Of a stretch of DNA of 64,000 nt, positions 37,935 to 48,900 are shown in pieces. Where the stretch lies: NCBI RefSeq assembly GCF_002165135.1, contig NZ_NFZQ01000003.1:310001-374000 (forward strand). Direction: 5' to 3'. The stretch is from Pseudomonas sp. SID14000. GTDB lineage: Bacteria > Pseudomonadota > Gammaproteobacteria > Pseudomonadales > Pseudomonadaceae. A program made the translations under genes and the position numbers. Below the pieces are notes generated by a model. That model had not been told where the DNA came from. It did no database searches and worked only from the letters and a program-made list of their open reading frames with translations. How positions within the stretch are numbered: the stretch's first letter is position 1; each line of letters opens with the position of its first letter.

Positions 37935-38865
37935 TTGGCTTTCTCTCGTCTCTTCCATGTGATGAATGGATGAGACGCCCTCGGTGGCTAATGGCCCGAG
38001 GCTGCCCAAGACGCTCCTTCGTTCATGGACAGCTCCACAGAGCGTCCAGAAGGGGTAACGGCCGGCGCGGCAAAAGCCTTAGTTTTCATGTGGCCATGAT
38101 GTGTTTCCACATGTGTTAAGACGCGGCCTCGGCACGGAGCAGGCTTCACATTGCCAGCATGTCATTTGTTCGACGCCAAAAATCCATCACATGGAGCCTT
38201 ATCGCAAAACGCCATAAGACCGTTCATACCTTTTTTGACGAATTTTGAAAAAAATTTTTGGATGCTGGCATAAAAATATCTCGCAACAGTTTCGCCCTTT
38301 ATATATAGGGGCAAAACACCCGCGTGCTATCAGATTGAAATTGTTCGCCACTGAAAAAATATTTAGAAATCTTTCATCCGCGCCGAACCCTCCCCGGAAC
38401 TTCTGCTACGACGAATCGCTCATAGTGCCGTAACGATTTTCCTGCCCCCGGGCTGTGAGAGATGACTTACAGATGACAACGGCAGGTATCCACTACCGGC
38501 CCCAACAACTTCGACAGGTATGACGGCAACCCCCGAAGCCCCTGTCCACGCAGGAGAGACGCGTCCCTTACAATTCGTCCTAGTGGTTGATTTCAAAGGA
38601 TTTTTCCACTTGAAAAAACAAGCACAGCAACGCGCCACGTAGCGCATTGCAATAAAGACGGCTGCATTCCAGGGCACGTTTTTTAATTAATGGCTTTTTA
38701 CTGCCACATTTGAGTGCATAACTTTTTGCGCTCCGGATTTATTTTGCCTGCGCTCGGCGAAGTGTGCGTTTCGCCATGGGTCCGTGCGCCCGAAAACTGT
38801 TGTTAATCAACCCAGTCCGGCTCTTTCCGGAGAGGCCGGCGTGATAAACACATGAGGTGATAGCG
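37935..38865. promoter_or_regulatory. Gene-free region between the secreted orphan and algD
   Basis: These 931 bases hold no convincing gene. From left to right I see: small inverted repeats gacgctc/gagcgtc (38010-38046) and catgtgg/ccacatg (38087-38113) that could control the secreted orphan; ACCGTTCATA at 38219, similar to the AlgR-box core ACCGTTCGTC; an AT-rich tract about 38228-38380 of the kind bound by MvaT/IHF-type proteins; the AlgU promoter at 38397; and a long algD leader with a TTTCAA/TTGAAA hairpin at 38591-38615. Only the promoter is a confident call. Confidence 0.5.
38397..38424 (+). promoter_or_regulatory. AlgU (sigma22/sigmaE-type) promoter of the alginate operon
   Basis: GAACTT (38397-38402) and TCATA (38420-38424) are separated by 17 bases. 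This matches the AlgU consensus GAACTT-N16/17-TCnnA and has the same spacing as the P. aeruginosa algD promoter. The start of transcription would be near 38431, giving a leader of about 430 bases before algD. Confidence 0.8.
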
Positions 38866-40182
38866 ATGCGTATCAGCATCTTTGGTTTGGGTTATGTGGG
38901 TGCAGTCTGTGCAGGCTGCCTGACGGCGCGAGGCCATGAAGTGATCGGTGTGGACGTGTCCAGCACCAAGATCGACCTGATCAATCAGGGCAAGTCCCCC
39001 ATCGTCGAACCTGGCCTGGAAGCACTGCTGCAACAGGGCATCGCCAACGGCCGCCTGCGCGGTACTACCGATTTCGCCGAAGCCATCCGTGCCAGCGACG
39101 TATCGATGATCTGCGTGGGCACCCCAAGCAAGAAGAACGGCGACCTGGGCCTCGAGTACATCGAATCGGTGTGCCGCGAAATTGGCTACGTACTGCGCGA
39201 TAGCGAGCGCCGTCACACCATCGTGGTACGCAGCACCGTGCTGCCAGGCACCGTGAAGAACGTGGTGATCCCGATCCTCGAAGACTGCTCGGGCAAGAAA
39301 GCCGGCGTCGACTTCGGCGTCGCGGTCAACCCGGAATTCCTGCGTGAAAGCACCGCGATCAAGGACTACGACCAGCCACCGATGACCGTCATCGGCGAAC
39401 TGGACAGCGCCAGCGGCGACATCCTGCAGGCCCTGTACGAAGAGCTCGACGCACCGATCATCCGCAAGCCGATCGAAGTGGCCGAGATGATCAAGTACAC
39501 CTGCAACGTGTGGCACGCCACCAAGGTCACCTTCGCCAACGAGATCGGCAACATCGCCAAGGCCGTAGGCGTGGATGGCCGTGACGTGATGGACGTGGTG
39601 TGCCAGGACAAAGTGCTGAACCTGTCCCAGTACTACATGCGCCCTGGCTTCGCCTTCGGCGGCTCGTGCCTGCCCAAGGACGTGCGCGCCCTCACCTATC
39701 GTGCCGCCAGCCTCGATGTACGCGCACCACTGCTCGACTCGCTGATGCGCAGCAACGAGTCGCAGGTGCAGAACGCCTTCGAGCTGATCGAAGCCCACGA
39801 CAAGCGCAAGGTCGCCCTGCTCGGCCTGAGCTTCAAGGCCGGCACCGACGACCTGCGTGAAAGCCCGCTGGTGGAACTGGCCGAGCGCCTGATCGGCAAG
39901 GGCTACCAGCTGGACATCTACGACGAGAACGTCCAGTACGCCCGTGTCCACGGCGCCAACAAGGACTACATCGAGTCGAAGATCCCGCACGTGTCGTCGC
40001 TGCTCAACGCCGACTTCCAGAAGGTGATCGACAACGCCGACATCATCGTCCTGGGCAACCGTGACGAGCAGTTCCGTGCACTGGCCCAGCAAGCACCGGC
40101 CGGCAAGCACGTGATCGACCTGGTCGGCTTCATGAGCAAACCGACCTGCGCCACCAGCCGTACCGAAGGCATCTGCTGGTAA
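38866..40182 (+). CDS. algD: GDP-mannose 6-dehydrogenase AlgD
   Basis: This is a 438-aa UDP/GDP-sugar dehydrogenase starting [19 protein letters not shown]; an in-frame GTG three codons upstream is less likely because AGGTGA sits correctly for the ATG. The N-terminal NAD-binding Rossmann fold (GLGYVG), the central domain, and the C-terminal sugar-nucleotide domain with the catalytic Cys in [13 protein letters not shown] near residue 268 are all present. It oxidises GDP-mannose to GDP-mannuronate, the committed and rate-limiting step of alginate synthesis. It is the first gene of the 12-gene operon. Confidence 0.97.
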   Translation: MRISIFGLGYVGAVCAGCLTARGHEVIGVDVSSTKIDLINQGKSPIVEPGLEALLQQGIANGRLRGTTDFAEAIRASDVSMICVGTPSKKNGDLGLEYIESVCREIGYVLRDSERRHTIVVRSTVLPGTVKNVVIPILEDCSGKKAGVDFGVAVNPEFLRESTAIKDYDQPPMTVIGELDSASGDILQALYEELDAPIIRKPIEVAEMIKYTCNVWHATKVTFANEIGNIAKAVGVDGRDVMDVVCQDKVLNLSQYYMRPGFAFGGSCLPKDVRALTYRAASLDVRAPLLDSLMRSNESQVQNAFELIEAHDKRKVALLGLSFKAGTDDLRESPLVELAERLIGKGYQLDIYDENVQYARVHGANKDYIESKIPHVSSLLNADFQKVIDNADIIVLGNRDEQFRALAQQAPAGKHVIDLVGFMSKPTCATSRTEGICW

Positions 40183-40246
40183 GTGCTGGCCGGGCAGCGG
40201 TGATCTCCCAACCACCGCTGCCCACCCTTTCCCGAATTCTCGACGG

Positions 40247-41737
40247 ATGCTGAACATGCAAAGGCTCCAGACAGTGCTGTTGCAGTGCGCCGGGTGGCTG
40301 CTCTACATGAGCCTGCTCATGCTGATCGCCCTGGCCCTGCCAGCCGATATCTTCGACTCGCAGTCGAAGCACTTCATCTTCCTGGTCGGCGCAGTCGGCA
40401 TCTGGCGCTATTCCATGGGCGCCACCCATTTCATCCGCGGCATGATCTTCCTCTACGGCGTGTACCCGTACCTGCGCCGCAAGGTGCAGAAAATGGGCAA
40501 GGACGCCGACCCGTCCCACGTGTACCTGATGGTGACCAGCTTCCGCATCGAAGCACTCACCACCGCCCAGGTGTACAGCTCGGTGATCCGCGAGGCGATC
40601 AACTGTGGCTTCCCCACCACCGTGGTCTGCTCGCTGGTAGAGATGTCGGACGAACTGCTGGTGAAAAGCCTGTGGGCCAAATACAACCCGCCAGCCCACG
40701 TGAAACTCGACATCGTGCGCATCGCCGGTACCGGCAAGCGTGACGGCCTGGCCTACGGTTTCCGTGCGATCTCGCGCATGCTGCCGGACGAGAACGCCGT
40801 GGTAGCGGTGATCGACGGCGACACCGTGCTGGGCGATGGCGTGGTACGCAAGACCGTGCCGTGGTTCAAGCTGTTCCCCAACGTCGGCGGCCTGACCACC
40901 AACGAGTTCTGCGAAGTGCGTGGCGGCTACATCATGAGCGAGTGGCACAAGCTGCGCTTCGCCCAGCGCCACATCAACATGTGCTCGATGGCCCTGTCCA
41001 AGCGCGTGCTGACCATGACCGGGCGCATGTCGATGTTCCGCGCCAGCGTGGTGACCAACCCCGAGTTCATCGCCGACGTGGAAAGCGACTCGCTGATGCA
41101 CTGGCGCCTGGGCCGCTTCAAGTTCCTCACCGGTGACGACAAATCCAGCTGGTTCAGCCTGATGCGCCTGGGCTACGACACTTTCTACGTGCCGGACGCC
41201 GCCATCAACACAGTCGAGCACCCGCCGGAGAAGAGCTTCCTCAAGGCCAGCCGCAAGCTGATGTACCGCTGGTACGGCAACAACCTGCGGCAGAACTCCC
41301 GCGCGCTTGGCCTGGGCCTGCGCCGCCTGGGGCTGTTCACCAGCATCGTGCTGTTCGACCAGCGCGTGTCGATGTGGACCAGCCTGCTGGGCCTGACCGT
41401 GGCAGTGATCGCCAGCCTCAAGTTCGGCCTGGGCTTCCTGCTGGTGTACCTGCTGTGGATCGGCATCACCCGCCTGATTCTCACCATCATGCTGCTGTGC
41501 TCCGGCCACAACGTAGGCCCGGCCTACCCGCTGATTCTCTATTACAACCAGATCATCGGCGCGCTGATGAAGATCTACGTGTTCTTCCGCCTCGACAAGC
41601 AGTCCTGGACGCGTCAGCCCACTGCCCTCAAGCGTGACCTCGCCAGCTTTCAACAATGGTTCAACACCTGGTCCTCGCGGACCATGACCTTCTCGGCTGC
41701 CAGCATCTTCGTCGCTGTGCTGTTCATGGTCGTGTGA
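40247..41737 (+). CDS. alg8: Alginate polymerase glycosyltransferase Alg8
   Basis: This is a 496-aa family-2 glycosyltransferase with N-terminal membrane spans ([19 protein letters not shown]), a cytoplasmic catalytic domain with the DGD motif in [14 protein letters not shown] and the acceptor-site [11 protein letters not shown] segment, and C-terminal spans. It polymerises mannuronate from GDP-mannuronate, together with the c-di-GMP receptor Alg44. The start could also be the ATG three codons later. A 64-base gap separates it from algD. Confidence 0.95.
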   Translation: MLNMQRLQTVLLQCAGWLLYMSLLMLIALALPADIFDSQSKHFIFLVGAVGIWRYSMGATHFIRGMIFLYGVYPYLRRKVQKMGKDADPSHVYLMVTSFRIEALTTAQVYSSVIREAINCGFPTTVVCSLVEMSDELLVKSLWAKYNPPAHVKLDIVRIAGTGKRDGLAYGFRAISRMLPDENAVVAVIDGDTVLGDGVVRKTVPWFKLFPNVGGLTTNEFCEVRGGYIMSEWHKLRFAQRHINMCSMALSKRVLTMTGRMSMFRASVVTNPEFIADVESDSLMHWRLGRFKFLTGDDKSSWFSLMRLGYDTFYVPDAAINTVEHPPEKSFLKASRKLMYRWYGNNLRQNSRALGLGLRRLGLFTSIVLFDQRVSMWTSLLGLTVAVIASLKFGLGFLLVYLLWIGITRLILTIMLLCSGHNVGPAYPLILYYNQIIGALMKIYVFFRLDKQSWTRQPTALKRDLASFQQWFNTWSSRTMTFSAASIFVAVLFMVV

Positions 41738-41773
41738 GCCCAACCCGGATCGGAACTAACAGGAACAAACCAC

Positions 41774-42940
41774 ATGAATACCGCCGTGAACGTCAACGTC
41801 GTGCATGAGTCCGAAGCCCAGCGCCAGCATGCCCGGGTACGCATCCCCGCCAAGCTGCGGTTCCTCGACCCTCAGCGCCAGGCCCACGATGTGAAGGTCG
41901 ACGACCTCTCCGCCGGTGGCCTGAGCTTCCACACCAAGCAACAACTGTCGGTTGGCGACGTACTACGCGGACGGCTGCAGTTCACGGTCGACAACCTCGG
42001 CCTGTCGATGGACATCGAGTTCCAGGTGCGCTCCTACAACCCGGGCAGCGGCCGTACCGGCGCGCAGTTCCAGAACCTTGAGCCACGCGACATCGCCACG
42101 CTGCGCCACCTCATCACCTCGCACCTGTCGGGTGAGCTGATCACTGCGGGCGATGTGCTCAGCACCTTGCAGCGCGACAACTTCACCAAGGCCCGCAAGC
42201 AGAAGGACGGCGGTGCCGGCCTGAGCGCCTTCGGCCGCCTCAAGGCGGTCACCGTCACCCTGGGCGTATTCGTGGTCGGTGTCGCCGCCTTCGGCTTCAT
42301 CGCCAAGTCGCTGTACGGCATGTACTTCGTCAGCCATGCCGAAGCCGGCGTGGTCGCGGTACCCACCACCACCATCACCATGCCGCGCGACGGCACCGTG
42401 AACAGCCTGGTCGAAAGCGGTGGGCAAATTGCCAAGGGCGCGCCACTGGCCAGCTTCACCACCAGCATGCTGGACATGCTCAAGGGCAACCTGGAAGACG
42501 CACAGCTGGAGCCGGCGAAGATCGAGGAACTGTTCGGCAAGCAGCTGTCCGGCACCCTCACCAGCCCCTGTGATTGCGTGGTCGCCCGCCAGCTGGTGGA
42601 TAACGGCCAGTACGCCGCCAAGGGCCAGCCGATCTTCCAGCTGATCCCGCGCACCACCAACCCGATGATCGAGGCTCGCTTCACCTACCGCCAGTTCGAC
42701 GAGGTCAAGCCAGGTACCCGGGTCAACTTCCAGGTAGCCGGCGAAGACGAGGTGCGCACCGGCCAGATCGTCAGCAGCGCCAGCCTCAACAGCGAAGACC
42801 TGGCCGCCGACATCCGCGTGCAGATCAAGCCCGACAGCACCCTGCCCGCCGAACTCGCCGGCCGCCCGGCTTCGGTCAACAGCGACCGTGGCCCGTCGCT
42901 GAACTGGCTGATCGACAAAGCCATGGCCCGTGGGCTGTAA
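41774..42940 (+). CDS. alg44: c-di-GMP-binding alginate copolymerase Alg44
   Basis: This 388-aa protein begins with a PilZ domain (about residues 15-120) whose c-di-GMP residues are intact: RQHARVRIPAKLRF (RxxxR) and DDLSAGGLSF (DxSxxG). One membrane span follows (LGVFVVGVAAFGFIAKSL), then a periplasmic HlyD-like adaptor part. Alginate polymerisation therefore should need c-di-GMP binding here. An AGGAACA site precedes the start. Confidence 0.95.
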   Translation: MNTAVNVNVVHESEAQRQHARVRIPAKLRFLDPQRQAHDVKVDDLSAGGLSFHTKQQLSVGDVLRGRLQFTVDNLGLSMDIEFQVRSYNPGSGRTGAQFQNLEPRDIATLRHLITSHLSGELITAGDVLSTLQRDNFTKARKQKDGGAGLSAFGRLKAVTVTLGVFVVGVAAFGFIAKSLYGMYFVSHAEAGVVAVPTTTITMPRDGTVNSLVESGGQIAKGAPLASFTTSMLDMLKGNLEDAQLEPAKIEELFGKQLSGTLTSPCDCVVARQLVDNGQYAAKGQPIFQLIPRTTNPMIEARFTYRQFDEVKPGTRVNFQVAGEDEVRTGQIVSSASLNSEDLAADIRVQIKPDSTLPAELAGRPASVNSDRGPSLNWLIDKAMARGL

Positions 42941-42952
42941 GAGGATCACAAC

Positions 42953-44380
42953 ATGATTCCCCACAAGAAAAGCGCCAGCTTGGGCCTGTGTGCCCTGGCT
43001 GCTGCCATCACGCTGGCCGGCTGTGCGGGCCTGCCCGACCAGCGCCTGGCCAACGAAGCCATGAAGCGCGGTGACACGGCTCTGGCCGAGCGCAACTACA
43101 AGGCGCTGGCCGACCTGGGCTACAGCGAAGCGCAAGTGGGCCTGGCCGACATCAAGGTTGCCACCCGCGATCCGGCGAAAATCAAGGAAGCCGAGGCCAC
43201 CTACCGCGCCGCAGCCGCCACTTCGCCGCGTGCCCAGGCGCGCCTTGGCCGCCTGCTGGTGGCCAAGCCCGACAGCACTCAGGCCGAGCGCGAAGAAGCC
43301 GAAACCCTGCTCAAGCAAGCCGCCAGGCAGGGCGAAAGCAACACCTTGATCCCGCTGGCGATGCTCTACCTGACTTACCCGCAGAGCTTCCCCAAGGTCA
43401 ACGCGCAGCAGCAGATCGACCAGTGGCGCGCCGCCGGCAACCCGGAAGCGGGCCTGGCCCAGGTGCTGCTGTACCGCACCCAGGGCACCTACGACCAGCA
43501 TCTGGGCGAAGTGGAAAAAATCTGCAAGGCCGCGCTGAACAGCACCGACATCTGCTACGTCGAACTGGCCACCGTGTACCAGAAGCGTGGCCAGGCCGAC
43601 CAGCAGGCTGCCCTGCTCGGCCAGCTCAAGGCTGCCTACGCCCGTGGCGCAGTACCAGCCACCCGGGTCGACAGCGTTGCCCGGGTACTGGCTGACCGCA
43701 GCCTCGGCCAGACCGACGAGAAAACCGCCAAGGACCTGCTCGAACAGGTGGCTCCGGCCAACCCGGCGTCCTGGGTCAGCCTGGCACAACTGGTGTACGA
43801 CTTCCCCGAGCTGGGCGATACCGACCAGCTGATGGCCTACATCGACAAGGGCCGCGAAGCCGAACAGCCACGCGCCGAACTATTGCTGGGCCGCCTGTAC
43901 TACGAAGGCAAGACCGTGCCTGCGGACGCGGCCAAAGCCGAACAACACCTGCAGGCTGCCGCCGACGCCGGCGAAGTCAGCGCCCATTACTACCTGGGCC
44001 AGCTGTACCGCCGCGGCTACCTGGGCAACGTCGAGCCACAGAAGGCCGTCGACCACCTGCTGGCCGCCGCCCGTGGCGGGCAGAACAGCGCCGACTACGC
44101 CCTGGCCCAGCTGTTCAGTGAAGGCCACGGCATTCGCCCGCAACCGGGCAACGCCTGGGTATTCGCCCAGCTGGCCCAGGCCAACCCGACGCCGCAGTCC
44201 GCTGAACTGCTGCAGCAGCTCGACCAGCAACTTACGCCTGACCAGCGCAGCCAGGCCCAGCAACTGCTGGCACAAGAGAAGCAGGCGCGCGGCAGCATGA
44301 GCCAGGGCGCCAACAGCACCCTGGCCATCGAAGCCCTGCAAGACGACGAAAAAGAAGTAACCGGTGAGGACTCGCTATGA
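42953..44380 (+). CDS. algK: Alginate secretion lipoprotein AlgK
   Basis: This is a 475-aa outer membrane lipoprotein with lipobox LAGC at about residue 24. Multiple Sel1/TPR-like helical repeats fill the rest (for example [22 protein letters not shown]). AlgK helps place the AlgE porin and links it to the periplasmic complex. It starts 12 bases after alg44 and overlaps algE by four bases (ATGA). Confidence 0.95.
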   Translation: MIPHKKSASLGLCALAAAITLAGCAGLPDQRLANEAMKRGDTALAERNYKALADLGYSEAQVGLADIKVATRDPAKIKEAEATYRAAAATSPRAQARLGRLLVAKPDSTQAEREEAETLLKQAARQGESNTLIPLAMLYLTYPQSFPKVNAQQQIDQWRAAGNPEAGLAQVLLYRTQGTYDQHLGEVEKICKAALNSTDICYVELATVYQKRGQADQQAALLGQLKAAYARGAVPATRVDSVARVLADRSLGQTDEKTAKDLLEQVAPANPASWVSLAQLVYDFPELGDTDQLMAYIDKGREAEQPRAELLLGRLYYEGKTVPADAAKAEQHLQAAADAGEVSAHYYLGQLYRRGYLGNVEPQKAVDHLLAAARGGQNSADYALAQLFSEGHGIRPQPGNAWVFAQLAQANPTPQSAELLQQLDQQLTPDQRSQAQQLLAQEKQARGSMSQGANSTLAIEALQDDEKEVTGEDSL

Positions 44381-45855
44381 CGCTCAATCCCTTCGTGAAA
44401 GCTGGCATCGGCCTGAGCTTCGCCCTGCTGTGGTCCTGCCCGACCCTGGCGGAAATGACCGCTGAAAAGAACTTCGGCCTGGATGTGAAGATCACCGGCC
44501 AGTCGGAAGACGACCGTGACCTGGGCACCCGCTCCGGCGGCGACGTCAGCGGCCTGGGTCTCGACCTGCGCCCCTGGGTATATGGCGAACGTGGCAACTG
44601 GAGCGCCTATGCCATGGGCCAGGCAGTCACCGCCACCGACACCATCGAAACCGACACCCTGCGCCAGAACGACGACGGCACCAGCACCGACACCGCCGCC
44701 GACGGCCGCGAGCAGGACAAGAGCTACCTGGCCATGCGCGAATTCTGGGTCGGCTACAGCGGCCTCACCGCCTACCCCGGCGAGCAGCTGCGTTTCGGCC
44801 GCCAGCGCCTGCGCAGCGACGATGGCATGTGGCGTGACACCAACATCGAAGCGCTGAACTGGACCTTCGACACCACCCTGCTCAAGGCCGACCTTGGCGT
44901 GGCCCAGCGCTTCAGCGAATACCGCACCGACCTCACCGAGCTGGCCCCGGAAGACAAGGACCGCACGCACCTCTACGGCAACGTCGCCACGCAGTGGACC
45001 CCTGGCCACTGGGTCGGCGTACGCGCCCACCACACCCATGACGGCGGCAGCCTGAAGAACCCGGGTGAAACCGTCGATGCGCTGGACAAGACCCGCACCG
45101 GCGACCTCACCTGGCTGGGCCTGGAAGCCAACAGCGACGCCTACAACTGGCGCAACGACCACACCGTCAACTACTGGGGCAGCGTCACCTGGCTGACCGG
45201 TGACCGCGACACCCTCAGCAGCCAGGTCGTCGGCGACGAAACCGTAGCCACCGGCAAGCAGAGCGGTGACGTCAACGCCTGGGCCACCGACCTCGGCATC
45301 CGCCTGCGCCTCGACCCGCAATGGCAGGTCGGCGCCGCCTACGCTCGTGGCAGCGGCGGTGGTGGCGACGACGGTTCGAGCAACTACGAGCAGACCGGCC
45401 TGGAGAGCAACCGCTCCAACTACACCGGTACCCGTTCGCGCGTGCACCGCTTCGGTGAAGCCTTCCGTGGCGAGCTGGGCAACCTGCAGGCGGCCACCCT
45501 GTTCGCCTCCTGGCAGCTGCGCGACGACTACGACGCCAGCTTCATCTACCACAAGTTCTGGCGTGTCGATGGCAACCAGAACATCGGTTCCAGCGGCATC
45601 AACGCGGTGGTCAACGACAACGGTGTGAATCGCCCGCTGGTCGATGGCGAAAAAGACCTTGGCCAGGAAATGGACGTGGTCGTGACCAAGTACTTCAAGC
45701 AAGGCCTGCTGCCGGCTTCGATGAGTCAGGCCATCGACGAGCCATCTGCCCTGGTGCGCCTGCGTGCCGGCGTGTTCAAGCCAGGCGATGCCTACGGCAA
45801 GGAAGCGGATTCGTACATGCACCGCGCCTTCGTCGACGTGATCTGGCGCTTCTGA
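44377..45855 (+). CDS. algE: Alginate outer membrane porin AlgE
   Basis: This 492-aa protein has a signal peptide (cleavage near TLAEM) and a beta-barrel body of amphipathic strands ending in an aromatic residue (FVDVIWRF). It is the 18-stranded alginate export channel. Acidic and basic loop residues ([19 protein letters not shown]) fit the charged constriction of the family. Translationally coupled to algK. Confidence 0.95.
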   Translation: MTLNPFVKAGIGLSFALLWSCPTLAEMTAEKNFGLDVKITGQSEDDRDLGTRSGGDVSGLGLDLRPWVYGERGNWSAYAMGQAVTATDTIETDTLRQNDDGTSTDTAADGREQDKSYLAMREFWVGYSGLTAYPGEQLRFGRQRLRSDDGMWRDTNIEALNWTFDTTLLKADLGVAQRFSEYRTDLTELAPEDKDRTHLYGNVATQWTPGHWVGVRAHHTHDGGSLKNPGETVDALDKTRTGDLTWLGLEANSDAYNWRNDHTVNYWGSVTWLTGDRDTLSSQVVGDETVATGKQSGDVNAWATDLGIRLRLDPQWQVGAAYARGSGGGGDDGSSNYEQTGLESNRSNYTGTRSRVHRFGEAFRGELGNLQAATLFASWQLRDDYDASFIYHKFWRVDGNQNIGSSGINAVVNDNGVNRPLVDGEKDLGQEMDVVVTKYFKQGLLPASMSQAIDEPSALVRLRAGVFKPGDAYGKEADSYMHRAFVDVIWRF

Positions 45856-45877
45856 GGCCGGTAGAGGACTTACCGTT

Positions 45878-47437
45878 ATGAACCTTCACCCGCACTTACG
45901 TCACAGCCTGTTGGCCAGCGCCTTGCTGCTGGCCAGTGGCCTGGTCGCTGCCGCAGAGCCCAAGGTGATCGCCAAGGAACTGCAACAGGCCAAGACCTAC
46001 ACGGTCTCCAGCGCACCGATCGAGCCGCTGCACATGGACCCGCCAAAGCTGCCTGACCTGACCGGCTACACAGCAGAGGCGGTGCAGAAGAAAATCGACC
46101 GCCGCCACAAGGGCAAGGTCAGCCTGCGCCGCATGTTCCAGGAGGACTCCCTCAAGGAATTCGTCGGCGGCGACAACAAGGCGGCCGAGTGGGTCCAGCG
46201 CCAGCATGGCATTCCGCAGGCGATCTTCGTCGATGACGGCCATGTCGACCTGGTCGAGCTGAGCAAGAAGGTACCCAAGCAGTACCTCAGCGAAGTCGAG
46301 CCGGGCGTTTACCTGGCGCGCCTGCCGATCGTGGTCGGGCAGAAGGGCATCCTCGAGATCGACGGCAAGGTCAAGCAGCTGCGCCTGTCCCAGGAAGGCG
46401 GTTCGTTCCTGGTCAACGACGGCAAGCTGTTCGTCACCGACACCCAGGTGACCGGCTGGCGGGAAAAGGACAACGGCCCGGCGACCTTCCGCTCGCCCAA
46501 GGAATTCCGCCCGTTCCTGTTGTCGTGGGGCGGTACCGAGACCTACATCGTCAACACCAGGATGGCCAGCTTCGGCTACGCCAAGTCCAAATCGTACGGC
46601 GTGAGCATCTCGCAGTACACGCCGAACATGGCCAAGCGCATGGGCCGCGCGGAACCCACCGGCTGGATCATCGGCTCTGAGTTCAGCGACATGTGGTACG
46701 GCTTCTACTGCTACGAGACCCAGGACTTCGTGGTCAAGGACAGCACCTACCGCGACAACATCGTCTACGGCATCGACCCGCACGACCGCTCGCACCGGCT
46801 GATCATCGCCGGCAACACGGTGTACGGCACCAAGAAGAAGCACGGCATCATCGTTTCGCGTGAGGTCAACGACAGCTGGATCATCAACAACAAGAGCTTC
46901 GACAACAAGCTCTCGGGCGTGGTGATCGACCGTAACAGCGTCAACAACCTGATTGCCTACAACGAGATCTACCGCAACCACACCGACGGCATCACCCTGT
47001 ACGAAAGTGGCGACAACCTGATCTGGGGCAACAAGCTGATCAACAACCGCCGCCACGGCATCCGCGTGCGTAACAGCGTGAACATCCGCCTGTACGAAAA
47101 CGTCGCCATGGCCAACGGCCTGGTGGGTGTGTACGGCCACATCAAGGACCTGTCCGATACCGACCGCGACATCGCCCTCGACCCGTTCGACACCAAGGTG
47201 TCGTTGATCCTGGTCGGTGGCGAACTGGCGGCCAACGGCTCCGGGCCCCTGTCGATCGACTCGCCGCTTTCGGTGGAACTGTACAAGGTGTCCATGCTCG
47301 CCCCACGCAAGGCCAGCGGCATCAGCCTCAACGGCATCCTCGGCGAACGCCAGGACGAAATCCTCGACCTGCTGGTACGCCAGCAAAAGGCTGTGCTGAT
47401 CGACCCGGTCGAACGCCAGACCGAAATGATCGATTAA
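45878..47437 (+). CDS. algG: Poly-mannuronate C5-epimerase AlgG
   Basis: This is a 519-aa periplasmic right-handed beta-helix protein with a signal peptide and CASH-type repeats. The catalytic DPHD motif is present in YGIDPHDRSHRLII near residue 300. It converts mannuronate residues to guluronate in the polymer as it crosses the periplasm. 22 bases after algE, 13 bases before algX. Confidence 0.96.
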   Translation: MNLHPHLRHSLLASALLLASGLVAAAEPKVIAKELQQAKTYTVSSAPIEPLHMDPPKLPDLTGYTAEAVQKKIDRRHKGKVSLRRMFQEDSLKEFVGGDNKAAEWVQRQHGIPQAIFVDDGHVDLVELSKKVPKQYLSEVEPGVYLARLPIVVGQKGILEIDGKVKQLRLSQEGGSFLVNDGKLFVTDTQVTGWREKDNGPATFRSPKEFRPFLLSWGGTETYIVNTRMASFGYAKSKSYGVSISQYTPNMAKRMGRAEPTGWIIGSEFSDMWYGFYCYETQDFVVKDSTYRDNIVYGIDPHDRSHRLIIAGNTVYGTKKKHGIIVSREVNDSWIINNKSFDNKLSGVVIDRNSVNNLIAYNEIYRNHTDGITLYESGDNLIWGNKLINNRRHGIRVRNSVNIRLYENVAMANGLVGVYGHIKDLSDTDRDIALDPFDTKVSLILVGGELAANGSGPLSIDSPLSVELYKVSMLAPRKASGISLNGILGERQDEILDLLVRQQKAVLIDPVERQTEMID

Positions 47438-47450
47438 GGAAGCCCAGACC

Positions 47451-48893
47451 ATGACACCACATCTGATGAAACTGCTGGGCCTGTCCGCCGCCCTCCTGGC
47501 GATAAGCCAGGGCGTGCGCGCCGAAGACGTCAAGGCCCCTACTTTCAGCGCCGAGCCTTGCTGCCAGCTGTGCCCTGAAGCGCATGACGCCAGCCGCTAT
47601 ACCACCCGCTACCAGCAGAACTTCACCACGCTGGTGCAGGCTCAGGGCGACTGGCTGTTCCGTACCCGCGAAGACCTGCGCACCGAGTTCAACACCACCC
47701 CGGCCGGCTACAAACGCCTGCAGCAAGTGCACGACGCGTTCAAGAAACGCGGCGTGGAACTGGTGGTGGTGTACCAGCCGACCCGTGGCCTGGTGAACCG
47801 CAACATGCTCAACCCGGCGGAAAAAGCCGCCTTCGACTACCAGAAGGCCCTGGGCAACTACCAGGCCATGCTCAAGCGCTTCGCCAGCATGGGTTACAAC
47901 GTGCCAGACCTGTCGCCGCTGACCAACGAACAGCTGGCCGCTGCCGACCAGGGCAAGGACTTCTACTTCCGTGGCGACCAGCACTGGACGCCGTACGGCG
48001 CCGAGCGCGCGGCGAAGATCGTGGCCGACACCGTACACAAGATGCCGGCCTTCGAAGGCATCCCGCGCAAGGAGTTCGAAACCAGGAAGTCCGGGCGCAT
48101 GGGCAAGACCGGCACCTTGCATAACGTCGCCGGTCAGCTCTGTGGCACCAGCTACGCCGTCCAGTACATGGACCAGTTCGCCACCGAGCCGAAAGGCTCC
48201 GACGGTGGCGGTGACGACCTGTTCGGTGACGCCGGCAACGCGCAAATCACCCTGGTGGGTACCAGCCACAGTGGCAAGAACTACAACTTCGCGGGCTTCC
48301 TGCAACAGTACATTGGTGCCGATGTGCTGAACGTCGCCTTCCCCGGCGGTGGCCTGGAAGGCTCGATGATCCAGTACCTGGGCAGCGAGGAATTCCAGAA
48401 GAACCCGCCGAAGATCCTGATCTGGGAATTCTCCCCGCTGTATCGCCTGGACCAGGAAACCATCTGGCGGCAGATCCTTGGCCTGCTCGACAACGGCTGC
48501 GATGACCGCCCGGCACTGATGAGCGCCAGCGCCACCCTCAAGCCCGGCAAGAACGAGCTGATGGTCAACGGCAAGGGTGGCGTGCTCAAGGACCTGGTCA
48601 ACCGCAACATACAAATGGATGTGAAGTTCGAAGACCCGTCGGTGAAGGTGCTGCAGGCCACCCTGTGGTACCTCAACGGCCGCCACGAGGACATCAAGCT
48701 GGAAAAACCGGAAACCTCCGACACCGATGGCCGCTTCGTCTTCCAGATGCGCGAAGACGAGGACTGGGCCAGCCAGAGCCTGCTGGCGTTCGAGGTGCAG
48801 GGGCCGGAAAGCGGTACCCAGAAGGTCGAAGCCAAGCTCTGCAAACGCAACAACTTCGCCGTGCCTGCGCAGACCGCGCAGGCCGGCCAGTGA
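47451..48893 (+). CDS. algX: Alginate O-acetyltransferase AlgX
   Basis: This 480-aa periplasmic protein has a signal peptide, an SGNH hydrolase-like domain and a C-terminal carbohydrate-binding module. Catalytic residues are visible in [12 protein letters not shown] (Asp-x-His) and [14 protein letters not shown] (Ser). It transfers acetyl groups to mannuronate residues and is part of the export scaffold. It ends 7 bases before algL. Confidence 0.95.
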   Translation: MTPHLMKLLGLSAALLAISQGVRAEDVKAPTFSAEPCCQLCPEAHDASRYTTRYQQNFTTLVQAQGDWLFRTREDLRTEFNTTPAGYKRLQQVHDAFKKRGVELVVVYQPTRGLVNRNMLNPAEKAAFDYQKALGNYQAMLKRFASMGYNVPDLSPLTNEQLAAADQGKDFYFRGDQHWTPYGAERAAKIVADTVHKMPAFEGIPRKEFETRKSGRMGKTGTLHNVAGQLCGTSYAVQYMDQFATEPKGSDGGGDDLFGDAGNAQITLVGTSHSGKNYNFAGFLQQYIGADVLNVAFPGGGLEGSMIQYLGSEEFQKNPPKILIWEFSPLYRLDQETIWRQILGLLDNGCDDRPALMSASATLKPGKNELMVNGKGGVLKDLVNRNIQMDVKFEDPSVKVLQATLWYLNGRHEDIKLEKPETSDTDGRFVFQMREDEDWASQSLLAFEVQGPESGTQKVEAKLCKRNNFAVPAQTAQAGQ

Positions 48894-48900
48894 GGCGACC

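Noticed and set aside
38428..38677. Short open frame on the minus strand in the algD leader
   Set aside because: No ribosome binding site, no signal or domain, and it runs against the mapped-type algD leader; treated as chance.
41963..43789. Open frame of about 600 codons antisense to alg44 and algK
   Set aside because: Composition is typical of antisense reading of high-GC genes, and the sense genes are certain.
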